Below the pieces are notes generated by a model that saw only the letters and a list, made by a program, of their open reading frames with translations, searched no databases and had not been told where the DNA came from. A DNA stretch of 64,000 nt from Streptomyces sp. KMM 9044 (GTDB lineage Bacteria > Actinomycetota > Actinomycetes > Streptomycetales > Streptomycetaceae), in assembly GCF_024701375.2 (NCBI RefSeq), contig NZ_CP113910.1, forward strand, positions 6,200,001-6,264,000, read 5' to 3'. This document shows, in pieces, positions 38,352 to 47,586 of this stretch (positions are counted from its first letter, which is position 1; each line of letters begins with the position of its first letter). Both the position numbers and the translations under genes were made by a program.

Positions 38352-38756
38352 CTATCGGGAGATATAAGGGCTCGATGCCCCGTGCCAGCTGATGCGGTGG
38401 GCGTCGCGGGCGCGGGTGGCGACGAAGAGGAGGGACCGGGCCTTGTGTACCTCGCTGGCGTAGCGCTGAGGGTCGGATTCGCGGTATCGGTCGATGGCTG
38501 CGGTGCGGGGGATGACACCGTCGCGGGCGCCGACGATGGCGAGTTTCTGGTATTCGAGGCCCTTGAACCGGTGCATGGTGCCGACGTGGACTTCGCCGTC
38601 GCCCTTGACGCCGTCCTTGGTGAGCTCGGCTACCGTGATGCCGGCCTCGGTGGCGAGGTAAAACATGACCTGGTTGACGGAGTCACAGTCGGCGATATTG
38701 CCGCGAGGGTCGCGGCGCGGGTTGTTGCCACCGTCGCCGGAGGTGAGTTCCTCGCG
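38352..38756 (-). pseudogene. UvrD/Rep-type helicase, C-terminal fragment
   Basis: About 135 residues of helicase superfamily I C-terminus. VGTMHRFKGLEYQKLAIVGA is motif V, and RSLLFVATRARDAHRISWHG is motif VI followed by the usual tail. The upstream portion (Walker A/B and motifs I-IV) is missing and the frame ends at the boundary with an unrelated plus-strand fragment. This is a relic, probably of a Streptomyces DNA helicase similar to those carried on mobile islands. Confidence 0.7.
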
Positions 38757-39066
38757 CGAGACACTCGTCGCCAGCTACGTCTGGGGACAGGGTGACATCG
38801 GCTACGGGGCCCACCGGCTGGGTGAGACCCTGCGCTCAGCGCCGGTTGAGGCGGTGCTGGCACAGGCTGTTGCGCTGCTGGCGACCGATGGCGCCGTGGC
38901 GGGCTACCGCAGGCCTTGGACCGGCGTTCCTTACCAAGTTCCTCTACTTCGCCGGCGGCGCCGTAGTGGATGCGCCGGGGCCGCGCCCGCTCATCCTCGA
39001 CCAGCGCATGGCTCGTGTCCTGCGCGCGTACATGACACGACTGGTGGCTGGCCAGCGTGCACACTG
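38757..39066 (+). pseudogene. OGG-fold 8-oxoguanine glycosylase-like fragment, frameshifted
   Basis: The first part reads ETLVASYVWGQGDIGYGAHR and AVALLATDGAVAGYRR. The second, in the +1 frame from about 38,915, reads PAFLTKFLYFAGGAVVD and RPLILDQRMARVLRAYM. Together they match the OGG-fold DNA glycosylase family, but the N-terminus is missing and the frame is broken. It meets the helicase fragment head to head at about 38,757, marking a rearrangement joint. Confidence 0.6.
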
Positions 39067-39195
39067 GCCGACTCGTGGTCCGAATCGCAAGCGCGGGGCC
39101 GAGGGTGACGCCGGTGATGGCGAGTTCCTTGCGGAGTCCGCTTGTGCTCGCGAGGCAGTTGGTATGAACAGTCCATTTAGGGGGAGCGGAGCCTC

Positions 39196-39921
39196 ATGGC
39201 CGACGGGATCAAGTACGAGCATAAGACCGTGCAGACAGTTCGCGGCACCGACGGCTTGGTGATCTCGAAGCTGGAGAAGGACGGCTGGGAGCTCGTTGAA
39301 CAGACCCAGGGCGTGCTTCGCTCCACCCTCACATTTCGTCGGCCGAAGAAACCGCAGCCGTGGCTCCTGATCGGCTCGGCAGCCGCCGTCCTCGTGATCC
39401 TGGCCGTCGTCATCGGCGCTGCCTCTGTGCTCAGTGACGGAGACGGGAAGAAGGACGATGCAGGCAAGTCGATGACTGCTGCGACCGAGAAGCCTTCCAC
39501 TACGCCGACGCCGACCGCGGCCAAGTCGGCTGCCGCCGAGGTGATCACGCCCGAGAACAAACCGGAGTTCGCGGCATTGCTGAAGGCGGACTCGTGCGAT
39601 GACGTGAACCTGGACTTCGCGACGAGGTATGAGGGCCAGACGGTCGCGTTCAACGGTTTGATCAGGCACATGGTGCCCCACGGTGACTACGAGACCCGCT
39701 ACGACTTCCTTCTGGGCCCAGGCGACGAGGGGTCGAACACGACGATCGGCCCGGCCTTCAAGTACGAGGACGTCAACACCGGGAACCTGAACCTGACCGG
39801 CAAGAAGATCCCCGCCACCGTCGGCGTAGGCGACAAGTTCCGCTTCATCGCCGAGGTACGCGAATTCAACGCGGCCCAGTGCCTCTTCTTCCTCGATCCG
39901 ATCTCAACAGAAGTCCGGTAG
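39196..39921 (+). CDS. DUF4839 membrane-anchored protein
   Basis: 241 residues. Residues 1-45 resemble a small DUF4177-type domain (KYEHKTVQTVRG, LEKDGWELVEQ). One transmembrane helix spans about 55-78 (WLLIGSAAAVLVILAVVIGAA), followed by a Thr/Pro/Lys-rich stretch and a DUF4839 domain (about 115-241: ITPENKPEFAALLKADSC, GPAFKYEDVN, CLFFLDPISTEV). The C-terminal domain is likely outside the membrane. Function unknown. ATG 39,196 follows GGGGGAGCGGAG. It is the first intact gene after the debris and looks complete. Confidence 0.75.
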   Translation: MADGIKYEHKTVQTVRGTDGLVISKLEKDGWELVEQTQGVLRSTLTFRRPKKPQPWLLIGSAAAVLVILAVVIGAASVLSDGDGKKDDAGKSMTAATEKPSTTPTPTAAKSAAAEVITPENKPEFAALLKADSCDDVNLDFATRYEGQTVAFNGLIRHMVPHGDYETRYDFLLGPGDEGSNTTIGPAFKYEDVNTGNLNLTGKKIPATVGVGDKFRFIAEVREFNAAQCLFFLDPISTEVR

Positions 39922-40734
39922 CCGAAATGGGCAGCCACGTCAGCACGGGGCAGTGTTCCCGACCGGCTAGCGCCTTCTTCCGCAGCGTCCTGACGGCCTA
40001 CACACTCGGCCACGTCCCTTGTCCTGGCCGCCGGTAGTTACGCCGCATCAGGCCGGGGACAATTCGACCCGCCGACGCTGACGCGCATCCTGCTGCGTGG
40101 CTGGTCCGATCACCCGCCTTACGGTGTCCAGCCCGAGCACGTCCCTGCGGCACACGGGACGCATGTACTTCCCGTAGCGCGCGGACCACGTCGACTCTCT
40201 GAGCCAATGAGCCAACGAGCCGCCGGACTGCAGTGCCCATGCTTTCCCAGGCGCGGACAGTTGTGGTGAGTCGCCGCGCCGCCCGGAGGGGGCCGTCGCA
40301 GAGTCAGTGAGGGCGAAGGGGAGCGCGGACCCCTCTGGACGTGCCGACACGGGACATCATGAACGCTTTTAGCTAGTGCCTTCTGACCAGGCGAAACGAC
40401 ACCTGGCGGCACTCCCGCGCTGTGTGTCAGGATCGCTCGCGTACTCGCAATGCGTAGGTCCCGGGTCTGAGCCGCCAGGGACTTGTCAGGGACCTTCAGC
40501 TCTGTCGGAGGGACATCCGGGGGAGTTTCCGCAGTACAAGCACGGAAGGCTGCGACAGCGGTGAAAGGCTCAGAGCTTCGGGCCCGCGCATTCGTGCCGT
40601 CGCCCCGTAGCGCTCCGGCGCGGCGTCGGGTTGGCAGTGGCAGAGGAGGTCTTCGGGCCGCACACGGTCCTGACCTCGGGGAACGTGCCCCGGCGGGCCC
40701 GGCTGCGTGAGCGCCGAGCCCGCCGGTAGGACAC
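39922..40734. other. 813-bp stretch with no supported gene
   Basis: Several short open frames exist on both strands, but none has a recognisable domain, a good ribosome-binding site or normal codon-position bias. No tRNA, clear attachment site or strong terminator was seen. Confidence 0.5.
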
Positions 40735-41592
40735 TCAGTAGGGGTAGAAGCCCGAGCCCGTCTTGCGGCCCAGCCGGCCCGCGTCGACCATCCGCTGCAG
40801 CAGCGGGGGAGCGGCGTACAGCGGCTCCTTGTACTCCTCGTACATCGAATACGCGACCGAGGCCACCGTGTCCAGGCCGATCAGGTCGGACAGCTTCAGC
40901 GGGCCCATCGGGTGGGCGCAGCCCATCTCCATGCCGTTGTCGATGTCCTCGCGGCTGGCGATGCCCGACTCGAACATCCGGATCGCGGAGAGCAGGTACG
41001 GGATCAGCAGCGCGTTCACGACGAACCCGGAACGGTCCTGGGCATGGATCGCGTGCTTGCCCAGCACCTTCTCGGCGAAGAGTTGCGCCCGGCTGATCGT
41101 GCCCTCGGAGGTGGTGAGCGCCGGGATCAGCTCGACCAGCTTCTGCACGGGGGCCGGGTTGAAGAAGTGGATGCCGATGACGTGGTCCGGCCGCGAGGTG
41201 GCGACCGCCAGCTTCACCAGCGGGATGGAGGAGGTGTTCGAGGCCAGGATCGCGTCCGGCCGGGTCACCACCTGGTCGAGGACCAGGAAGATCTCCGCCT
41301 TGACCTGCTCGTTCTCGACGACGGCCTCGATCACCAGATCGCGGTCCGCGAACTCGCCCAGGTCCGTGGTGAAGCTCAGCAGGGCCTGGGTGGCCTCCAG
41401 CTCCTCAGCCGTGATCTTGCCGCGTTCGGCCGCCTTCGTCAGCGAGTTGAACAGCCGGGTGCGGCCGATCTCCAGGGCCTCGCCGGTGGTCTCGGCGACC
41501 ATCACGTCCAGTCCGGCGCGGGCGCACACCTCGGCGATCCCTGCGCCCATCTGACCGCAGCCCACCACTCCGACGCGTTCGATGTCGGTCAC
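40735..41592 (-). CDS. 3-hydroxybutyryl-CoA dehydrogenase
   Basis: 285 residues. The NAD-binding VGVVGCGQMGAGIAEV lies at 7-22, the catalytic His in GIHFFNPAPVQKLVE near 139, the catalytic Asn region RSGFVVNALLIPYL near 187 and GMEMGCAHPMGPLKLSDLIG in the C-terminal domain. It oxidises (S)-3-hydroxyacyl-CoA to 3-oxoacyl-CoA, in fatty-acid degradation or supply of ethylmalonyl-CoA precursors. GTG 41,592 is the start. It is a standalone housekeeping-type gene with no evident link to its neighbours. Confidence 0.95.
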   Translation of the reverse strand: MTDIERVGVVGCGQMGAGIAEVCARAGLDVMVAETTGEALEIGRTRLFNSLTKAAERGKITAEELEATQALLSFTTDLGEFADRDLVIEAVVENEQVKAEIFLVLDQVVTRPDAILASNTSSIPLVKLAVATSRPDHVIGIHFFNPAPVQKLVELIPALTTSEGTISRAQLFAEKVLGKHAIHAQDRSGFVVNALLIPYLLSAIRMFESGIASREDIDNGMEMGCAHPMGPLKLSDLIGLDTVASVAYSMYEEYKEPLYAAPPLLQRMVDAGRLGRKTGSGFYPY

Positions 41593-41795
41593 ATCGTCCC
41601 TTTCGCTTCCTGGCGCGGCACGGATCCTTCTGGCCTGCGCTGTCTACGACTCCTGGCAGGAGTACCGGGTTTCGGCCGCCTGCTCCGTTCGTGCACGTTA
41701 CCCGGAAGTATCGATGATCGATCGCCGGGGGAGGGCATTCTGGCCGGGGAGCGGTCCGCGCTCGGGCGGATCGCGGCTTTTGTGACGGGTGTGAA

Positions 41796-43067
41796 ATGGG
41801 ACGAGTGTCACGCAGGGCGTTCGCGGCGGCGGCGCTGTCGGCGGTGACGATGATGACGGCCGCGTCGTCCGCCCCGGGTCGGCCGATGTCCGGACCGGTG
41901 GGAGCGGCGGGCGGCCGGGGCACGGCCGCCGGTGCGATGCGGGGCGTGTGGCTGGCGACCGTCGCGGGCCGGGACTGGCCGTCCCGCCCGGGGCTGAGCG
42001 CCGCCGGACAGCGGGCCGAGCTGATCGCCCATCTCGACGCGGCCGTCCGCAGCCGTCTCAACACCGTGATCCTCCAGGTGCGGCCCACGGCCGACGCCCT
42101 GTGGCCGTCCCCGCACGAACCCTGGTCCGCCTGCCTCACCGGCACCCAGGGTGTGCACCCCGGCTGGGACCCGCTCGGCACCGCCGTCACCGAGGCCCAT
42201 GCCCGTGGCCTGGAACTGCACGCCTGGTTCAACCCGTACCGGGTCGCTGCGCACACCGACCCCACCCGGCTCGCCGCCACGCACCCGGCCCGCAGGAACC
42301 CCGGCTGGGTGGTTCCGTACGGCGGGAAGCTCTACTACAACCCCGGTCTGCCCGAGGTCCGTGCCTTCGTCGAGGACGCCATGCTCGACGCGGTGCGCCG
42401 CTATCCCGTCGACGCGGTCCACTTCGACGACTACTTCTACCCGTACCCGGTGGCGGACCAGACCTTCGACGACGACGCCGCCTACAACACCCACGGCGGC
42501 GCCTTCCCCGACCGGGCGGCCTGGCGGCGGGACAACATCGACCTGCTGGTGCGCGAGACGGCGGCGCGGATCAGGGAAACCAGGCCCGGCACCCGCTTCG
42601 GCATCAGTCCCTTCGGGGTCTGGCGCAACGCGGCGACCGATCCCCTCGGCTCGGACACCCGGGCGGGCGTGCAGACCTACGACGACCTGCACGCGGACAC
42701 CCGCCGATGGGCGCGGGAGAACTGGATCGACTACATCTGCCCGCAGCTGTATTGGTTGACACAACCGCTTGACCGGCAGGTTCCTGCGAACTACGCCGTC
42801 CTGGTCGACTGGTGGAGTCAGGTGGTTCGGGGGTCCGGCACGAAGCTCTACATCGGGGAGGCCCTCTACAAGGCGGGCGACCCGGCGCAGCCCGCCGCCT
42901 GGCAGGACCCGGCCGAGCTGTCGCGGCACCTCACGCTCGCGACGTCCTGCCCGCAGGCGCGGGGGCACGTCTTCTTCGCCGCCCGGGAAGTGGCCGCCGA
43001 CCGGACCGGCGCGATGGCCCGCGTGGTCGCCGACCACTACGGGCAGCCGGTACCGCCCCTGCCCTGA
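41796..43067 (+). CDS. Tat-exported GHL10-family glycoside hydrolase
   Basis: 423 residues. The N-terminus RVSRRAFAAAALSAVTMM is a twin-arginine signal. The mature part has the GHL10 (formerly DUF187) TIM-barrel motifs MRGVWLATVAGRDWPS, LNTVILQVRPTADALWPS, HAWFNPYR, VDAVHFDDYFYPYP, FGISPFGVWRN and IDYICPQLYW. Family members are secreted glycosidases acting on polysaccharides, and the substrate is not predictable here. The acidic pair in HFDDYF is a candidate for the catalytic site. Start ATG 41,796. Confidence 0.9.
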   Translation: MGRVSRRAFAAAALSAVTMMTAASSAPGRPMSGPVGAAGGRGTAAGAMRGVWLATVAGRDWPSRPGLSAAGQRAELIAHLDAAVRSRLNTVILQVRPTADALWPSPHEPWSACLTGTQGVHPGWDPLGTAVTEAHARGLELHAWFNPYRVAAHTDPTRLAATHPARRNPGWVVPYGGKLYYNPGLPEVRAFVEDAMLDAVRRYPVDAVHFDDYFYPYPVADQTFDDDAAYNTHGGAFPDRAAWRRDNIDLLVRETAARIRETRPGTRFGISPFGVWRNAATDPLGSDTRAGVQTYDDLHADTRRWARENWIDYICPQLYWLTQPLDRQVPANYAVLVDWWSQVVRGSGTKLYIGEALYKAGDPAQPAAWQDPAELSRHLTLATSCPQARGHVFFAAREVAADRTGAMARVVADHYGQPVPPLP

Positions 43068-43099
43068 CAGGGCGAAGGAGCGGCGGGCCGGTCCTTCGC

Positions 43100-43294
43100 C
43101 TAGTGCTGGTGGTTCCTGTGCCGGATCTCGGAATCCGGGCCGGGTGAGCACACGGCCTCGTGCCCGTCCTCGAAGCGGACGCGGTAGGGCGGATCGCCCT
43201 GCCTGCCCATCACCTCGACGATCTCGGCGACCTTGTCGTGCTGACCGACCAGCCTGCCGTGCTGGACAAGCTGGTCGCCCACGGTTGCGTGCAT
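43100..43294 (-). CDS. DUF1918 small protein
   Basis: 64 residues, beginning MHATVGDQLVQHGRLVGQHD and containing VAEIVEVMGRQGDPPYRVRFEDGHE, the whole of the DUF1918 domain, an SH3-like fold of unknown function that is very common in actinobacteria. ATG 43,294 has GGAGAC seven bases upstream. Earlier in-frame starts lack that signal. It is convergent with the glycosidase gene. Confidence 0.88.
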   Translation of the reverse strand: MHATVGDQLVQHGRLVGQHDKVAEIVEVMGRQGDPPYRVRFEDGHEAVCSPGPDSEIRHRNHQH

Positions 43295-43421
43295 CGGGGT
43301 CTCCTCACCACGTGCGGGTGCAGCGGTCCGTGGTATCGAGTCTACGGCGGGCCGGGCCACCCGGCAGGACGTCCGACGGGCGGCCCGGCACTTCGCCGCC
43401 CGGTGCGTGCGGCGGGGCTCC

Positions 43422-44570
43422 TCAGCCGCGGGCCCGCTGGGTGACGGCGATGCACACCAGTACCGCCGCCGCCGTCAGCGGGGCGGCCGCGGTCAGGTGC
43501 TCGCCCAGCAGGAGCACCGACCACACCAGGGTGAGCAGCGGCTGGGCGAGCTGGAGCTGACTGGCCCGGGGAATGCCGATCGCCGCCATGCCCCGGTACC
43601 AGGCGACCAGCCCCAGGAACTGGGACCCCGCCGCCACCCACAGCACTCCGGCCACGCTGTGCGTGGTCAGCCGCACCGGCTCGAGGGCCAGCGCCAGGGC
43701 CGCGGCCGGTACGGCGAGCGGCAGGCACAGCACCAGCGCCCAGCCGATCACCTGCCAGCCCGGCATCACCCGGGCCAGCCTGCCGCCTTCCGTGTACCCG
43801 GCCGCGCACACCACCAGCGCCGCGAAGAGGTACAGATCGGCCGTGGTCAGCGCGCCGCCGCTCTGCCGCACCGTGAAGACCGCCACCGCGGCGGCACCGG
43901 CCAGCGCCGCAGCCCAGAAGGTACGTGACGGGCGGGAGCCGACGCGCAGGGCGGAGAACAGCGCGGTGGTGAGCGGGAGCAGCCCGACCACGACCGCCGC
44001 GTGCGCGGTGGTCGACGTCTGCAGGGCCAGTGTGGTCAGCAGCGGGAACCCGAGGACGACCCCGGCGGCGACCACCGCGAGCCCCGGCCGGTGCCTGCGG
44101 GCGGGCAGCGGCACGCCGCGCCACCGCGTCGGACCCTTCCGGCGGCGCGCCACGGCCCCCGCCGCTTCCGCCCCCGGGGCCTCCGCCCTCGCCGCTTCCG
44201 CCCTCGCCGCTTCCGCCCCCGGGGCCTCCGCCCTCGCCGCTTCCGCCCTCGCCGCTTCCGCCCTCGCCGCTTCCGCCCTCGCCGCTTCCGCCCTCGCCGC
44301 TTCCGCCCCCGGGGCCTCCGCCCTCGCCGCTTCCGCCCTCGCCGCTTCCGCCCCCGGGGCCTCCGCCCGCGTCCCCACCGCGAGCAGGCAGCCGCCGGCG
44401 ATCAGTCCTGCCAGCACGCAGCGCACGGCCACCAGCGACCAGGGACCGAAGCCCTCCAGTCCCCAGGCGGTGGCCGGGAAGGTGAGCGAGAAGGCGATGA
44501 CGCCGAGGGCGGCCTGCAGGGTGCCGAAGCCGGCCCGGTCCCGTCGGGCGGGGACCGCTATCGGGGGCAT
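43422..44570 (-). CDS. EamA/DMT-family transporter with an AARAE repeat loop
   Basis: About 382 residues with ten hydrophobic segments and two EamA halves. Examples are [40 protein letters not shown] and [20 protein letters not shown]. It is likely an exporter of small metabolites. Between the second and third membrane segments lies a long repeated Ala-Arg-Glu stretch encoded by a 15-bp tandem repeat, absent from normal family members. ATG 44,570 ([10 protein letters not shown]) is used. A start at 44,597 would overlap the start codon of the divergent regulator, giving nine more residues. It is probably controlled by that MocR-type regulator. Confidence 0.82.
   Translation of the reverse strand: MPPIAVPARRDRAGFGTLQAALGVIAFSLTFPATAWGLEGFGPWSLVAVRCVLAGLIAGGCLLAVGTRAEAPGAEAARAEAARAEAPGAEAARAEAARAEAARAEAARAEAARAEAPGAEAARAEAARAEAPGAEAAGAVARRRKGPTRWRGVPLPARRHRPGLAVVAAGVVLGFPLLTTLALQTSTTAHAAVVVGLLPLTTALFSALRVGSRPSRTFWAAALAGAAAVAVFTVRQSGGALTTADLYLFAALVVCAAGYTEGGRLARVMPGWQVIGWALVLCLPLAVPAAALALALEPVRLTTHSVAGVLWVAAGSQFLGLVAWYRGMAAIGIPRASQLQLAQPLLTLVWSVLLLGEHLTAAAPLTAAAVLVCIAVTQRARG
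44161..44370. repeat. 15-bp tandem repeat array in the transporter gene
   Basis: About fourteen copies of a 15-bp unit of two kinds, GCCGCTTCCGCCCTC and a GCCTCCGCCCCCGGG-like variant, lie in mixed order. In the transporter frame they encode AARAE and APGAE pentapeptides. Because the unit is a multiple of three, copy-number change would alter loop length without breaking the frame. Confidence 0.85.
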
Positions 44571-44572
44571 GG

Positions 44573-44595
44573 CAGTAGCGCTACTCTGTGTTCTC
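44573..44595. promoter_or_regulatory. operator/promoter between MocR regulator and transporter
   Basis: A perfect 12-bp palindrome AGTAGCGCTACT occupies 44574-44585. It overlaps a -10-like TACTCT (44582-44587), which sits only 8 bp before the ATG of the regulator, so the regulator message may be leaderless. The palindrome is the obvious site for autoregulation and for control of the transporter. Confidence 0.55.
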
Positions 44596-46098
44596 ATGCA
44601 TGAGCGTAGCAGCGTTGCCGGACTGGTGGATCGGCTGCGGCAGGAGCTGGACCGCTACTCGCCAGGTGGAAAGCTCCCGTCGAGCCGGGCCCTCGTGGAG
44701 CGGTTCCGGGTGAGCCCCGTGACCGTCTCGCGGGCGCTGGCGCAGCTCGCCGCCGAGGGACTGGTGGTGACCCGGCCCGGCGCCGGCGCGTTCCGTGCCG
44801 CCGCCCGTCCCGCCTCCCCGGCCGCCACGGCCGGGGACACCTCCTGGCAGGAGGTCGTCCTCAGCGCCGAGGGTGCCGCCGATCTCGTCCCGCGCTCGGT
44901 CGACGCCTCCGGCGTCCTGGTCTCGCTCGCCGCCCCGGCGCCCGGCGTGATCGAGTTCAACGGAGGCTATCTCCACCCCTCGCTGCAGCCGGAGCGCGCG
45001 ATGGCGGCGGCGCTGTCCCGGGCCGGGCGCCGGCCGGGAGCCTGGGGGAGACCACCCGTGGAAGGGCTGTCGGAGCTGCGCGAGTGGTTCGCCCGCAGCA
45101 TCGGGGGCGCGGTCACCGCGGCGGGGGTGCTGATCACCGCGGGCGGCCAGTCCGCGCTGACCACCGCCCTGCGCGCGCTCGCCCCGCTCGGTGCCCCCGT
45201 TCTCGTGGAATCGCCCACCTACCCCGGCATGCTGGCCGTCGCCCGCGCCGCCGGACTGCGCCCGGTACCCGTCCCGGTGGACGCGGACGGCGTACGGCCG
45301 GAGCTGCTCGCCGACGCCTTCCGCGCCACCGGCGCCCGGATTTTCGTCTGCCAGCCCCTGTTCCAGAACCCCACCGGCGCCGTACTCGCCCCCGAACGGC
45401 GCGGCGAGGTACTGCGCATCGCACGCGAGGCGGGGGCGTTCGTCGTCGAGGACGACTTCGTCCGGCGCCTGGTCCACGAGGACGCGGGCCCGCTCCCGCG
45501 CCCGCTGGCCGCCGACGACCCGGACGGTGTCGTCGTCCACGTCTGCTCGCTCACCAAGGCGACCTCGCCGAGCTTCCGGGTGAGCGCCCTGGCCGCGCAC
45601 GGCCCGGTCCTGGAACGGCTGCGCGCCATCCAGATCGTCGACACCTTCTTCGTCCCCCGCCCTCTCCAGGAGGCCGCGCTCGAACTCGTCGGCTCGCCCG
45701 CCTGGCCACGCCATCTGCGTTCTGTCTCCGCCGAGCTGAGGGTCCGCCGGGACGCGATGACCGCCGCGCTCCGGCTCCGGCTGCCCGAACTGGCCCTGCC
45801 GCACGTCCCGGCCGGCGGCTACCACCTGTGGCTGCGCCTGCCCGACGGCACCGGGGGCACCTCCCAGGCTTTCGGCCCCGGGGGAGAGTCCGCCCTGACC
45901 GTGGCGGCCCTGCGCGCCGGCGTGGCGGTCACCCCGGGCCGCCCGTACTTCAGCGCGGAGCCCCCGGCCCCGCAGCTGCGGCTGAGCTTCGCGGCGGTCG
46001 CGGGCACCGGGGAGATCACGGAGGGCGTACGGCGACTGCGTGCCGCCTGCGACGAGGTACTGGAACAGGCGGGGCGCGGACGCAGGCGCTTCACGTGA
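44596..46098 (+). CDS. MocR-family (GntR HTH + aminotransferase fold) transcriptional regulator
   Basis: 500 residues. A GntR winged helix at about 1-65 ([45 protein letters not shown]) is joined to a class I aminotransferase-like domain. [22 protein letters not shown] and [10 protein letters not shown] segments and the PLP-lysine context [14 protein letters not shown] are present. MocR proteins sense PLP-linked metabolites and often control a neighbouring transporter or biosynthetic gene. ATG 44,596 begins in the shared CATG and no ribosome-binding site is visible, consistent with a leaderless transcript. The divergent EamA gene is the probable target. Confidence 0.9.
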   Translation: MHERSSVAGLVDRLRQELDRYSPGGKLPSSRALVERFRVSPVTVSRALAQLAAEGLVVTRPGAGAFRAAARPASPAATAGDTSWQEVVLSAEGAADLVPRSVDASGVLVSLAAPAPGVIEFNGGYLHPSLQPERAMAAALSRAGRRPGAWGRPPVEGLSELREWFARSIGGAVTAAGVLITAGGQSALTTALRALAPLGAPVLVESPTYPGMLAVARAAGLRPVPVPVDADGVRPELLADAFRATGARIFVCQPLFQNPTGAVLAPERRGEVLRIAREAGAFVVEDDFVRRLVHEDAGPLPRPLAADDPDGVVVHVCSLTKATSPSFRVSALAAHGPVLERLRAIQIVDTFFVPRPLQEAALELVGSPAWPRHLRSVSAELRVRRDAMTAALRLRLPELALPHVPAGGYHLWLRLPDGTGGTSQAFGPGGESALTVAALRAGVAVTPGRPYFSAEPPAPQLRLSFAAVAGTGEITEGVRRLRAACDEVLEQAGRGRRRFT

Positions 46099-46202
46099 CT
46101 TGTCCGGCATGCCCCGATCGGTGCCGCACCATCTGACGGACTCCGGGTAACGCCCTGGCTTTACCCCTTGATTTGCGTACTTCGGAGGCCGACCATCGCG
46201 GC

Positions 46203-46796
46203 ATGGCACTTCGGGTCACGTTCGTTGCCGCAGCGGGGAGCGCCTCGCGACTGACCGAGCGTTTCGAGGACGACCGGCCGCTGGATCATGCAGGGTGGGG
46301 CGATGTGCAGCGAGTGGCCCGTGAGCTGCTGCCGCTCGCCGCGGCCGATCTGCGCTACTGCTCGCCGAACCCGCGCAGCCGTGCCACCGGGGAAGGCCTC
46401 GGCTACGCCCCGCTGGTTCAGCTCGCCCTGCGCGACTGCGCCATGGGTCGCTGGCGAGGGCTGACCCTGGGGGAAGCCATGGCCAGCGAACCGGAATCCG
46501 TGGACGCCTGGCTCGCCGACCCGCGCGCCACCCCGCACGGCGGGGAGTCGCTTCTGGACTTCATCACCCGCGTCGGCAACTGGCTCGACACCCGGCCGGC
46601 CGAGGAGGACTGCCGGGTCGTCGCGGTGGCCGAACCGTCCGTCATCCGCGCCGCGCTGGTGTACGCGTTGAAGGCGCCGCCCGCGACCTACTGGAACATC
46701 GACGTCCGCTCGCTGTCACGGGTCGGCGTCACCGGACGGGCGGGCCGCTGGAGCCTGCGCATCGAAGGGGTCGCCGCCCGGTCGACGCGGATCTAG
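46203..46796 (+). CDS. histidine-phosphatase-superfamily protein lacking the RHG motif
   Basis: 197 residues with the fold signatures YCSPNPRSRATGEGLG, MGRWRGLTLGEAM, PHGGESLLDFITRVGNWL and VVAVAEPSVIRAALVYAL. The N-terminal motif that should read RHGxT/S is VAAAGSA, so the phosphorylated histidine is missing. The second catalytic histidine region reads AEPSV in place of the usual H. It may therefore be a non-catalytic member. ATG 46,203. Proteins with this substituted pattern recur in Streptomyces, but I know of no defined role. Confidence 0.75.
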   Translation: MALRVTFVAAAGSASRLTERFEDDRPLDHAGWGDVQRVARELLPLAAADLRYCSPNPRSRATGEGLGYAPLVQLALRDCAMGRWRGLTLGEAMASEPESVDAWLADPRATPHGGESLLDFITRVGNWLDTRPAEEDCRVVAVAEPSVIRAALVYALKAPPATYWNIDVRSLSRVGVTGRAGRWSLRIEGVAARSTRI

Positions 46797-46852
46797 GGTC
46801 CTCCCGCCGCCCGGGCGGCGGTGACCGTTCGACGGCCAGGGGTGGTGGCCGG

Positions 46853-47272
46853 TCAGCCGACGCGGACGTAGCCGGTGTCGAGTACGAGGTCCTTGGCCGG
46901 GCCGCGCACCCGCCAGACCGTCCGCCAGTGGTCCTCGTCGAGGAGGGTGGACTCGCCCCGGTAGAGGTCCGCGGCACAGCGGTGGTCGGCGACGCACCGG
47001 CCTGCCGAGAGGTCCAGACGGCGGAACGGTCGGCCGTCGTCGAACCGCACGTCCACCGCGCCGCCGGGGTGTGCCCCGCGGCCCGTCGCCGGCAGGAAGC
47101 GCAGGGTGCGTTCCGTGGGCCGGGGGACGCCCTGCCGGGTGAAGGTGCCGGACTCCTGGTGCAGCAGGCCGCCGTCCTCCGGTGGGCCGCCGCCCTTCAG
47201 CGGGCCGAAGAACGTGGTGCCCTCGAACCGTCCGAGGCCGCCGCCCGCCAGGTCCCGCACGGTCCGGGTCAC
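46853..47272 (-). CDS. DUF6314-family protein
   Basis: 139 residues: GRFEGTTFFGPLKGGG, LLHQESGTF, VDVRFDDGRPFRRLDLS, CAADLYRGESTLLDEDHWRT and VWRVRGPAKDLVLDTGYVRVG match the DUF6314 pattern, a lipocalin-like barrel of unknown function. GTG 47,272 is the first available start after an in-frame stop at about 47,310. The family usually has a little more N-terminal sequence (SWRV precedes this GTG in frame), so it could be slightly truncated. The next 300 bp (47,273-47,586) hold no supported gene. Confidence 0.65.
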   Translation of the reverse strand: MTRTVRDLAGGGLGRFEGTTFFGPLKGGGPPEDGGLLHQESGTFTRQGVPRPTERTLRFLPATGRGAHPGGAVDVRFDDGRPFRRLDLSAGRCVADHRCAADLYRGESTLLDEDHWRTVWRVRGPAKDLVLDTGYVRVG

Positions 47273-47586
47273 CCGCCAGCTTCCCCTCGGAAAGGCCGGT
47301 GCGTCCGGTACCGGTCAGAACTCGCCCATCCCGCAGCACTCCCGTCGTCTCCGTCGCGCACGAACCATTGACGTGCCCCTGTCTCCCCTCTATCTCACCG
47401 TTCGAAGTGCTGACTATCGCTCGAAATGCCGAACACATCTCGAGAATGCCGGGCGAAGCTCCGCCCCCTCCTGCCGAGAGCCGCGGAGTGCCCATGTCAC
47501 GCACCACCCGCACCCGTCCACCCGCCGGCGTCGGCGGTGATCAGCAACCGGGTTGCGTGTGGGTGGTGCACCCGTCCGCGGCGCTG

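Noticed and set aside
39998..40412. Overlapping minus-strand frames of 80-100 codons in the 39.9-40.7 kb gap
   Set aside because: They overlap one another in different frames, with Arg/Ala-rich composition typical of noise.
44030..44603. Plus-strand frames across the 15-bp repeat (Pro/Leu/Ser-rich)
   Set aside because: They are produced by the repeat being open in several frames. The transporter frame is the one with membrane segments on both sides.
46716..47513. 265-codon minus-strand frame over the DUF6314 gene
   Set aside because: It overlaps the DUF6314 reading frame, which has clear family motifs, while this one is Arg/Pro/Gly-rich without domains.
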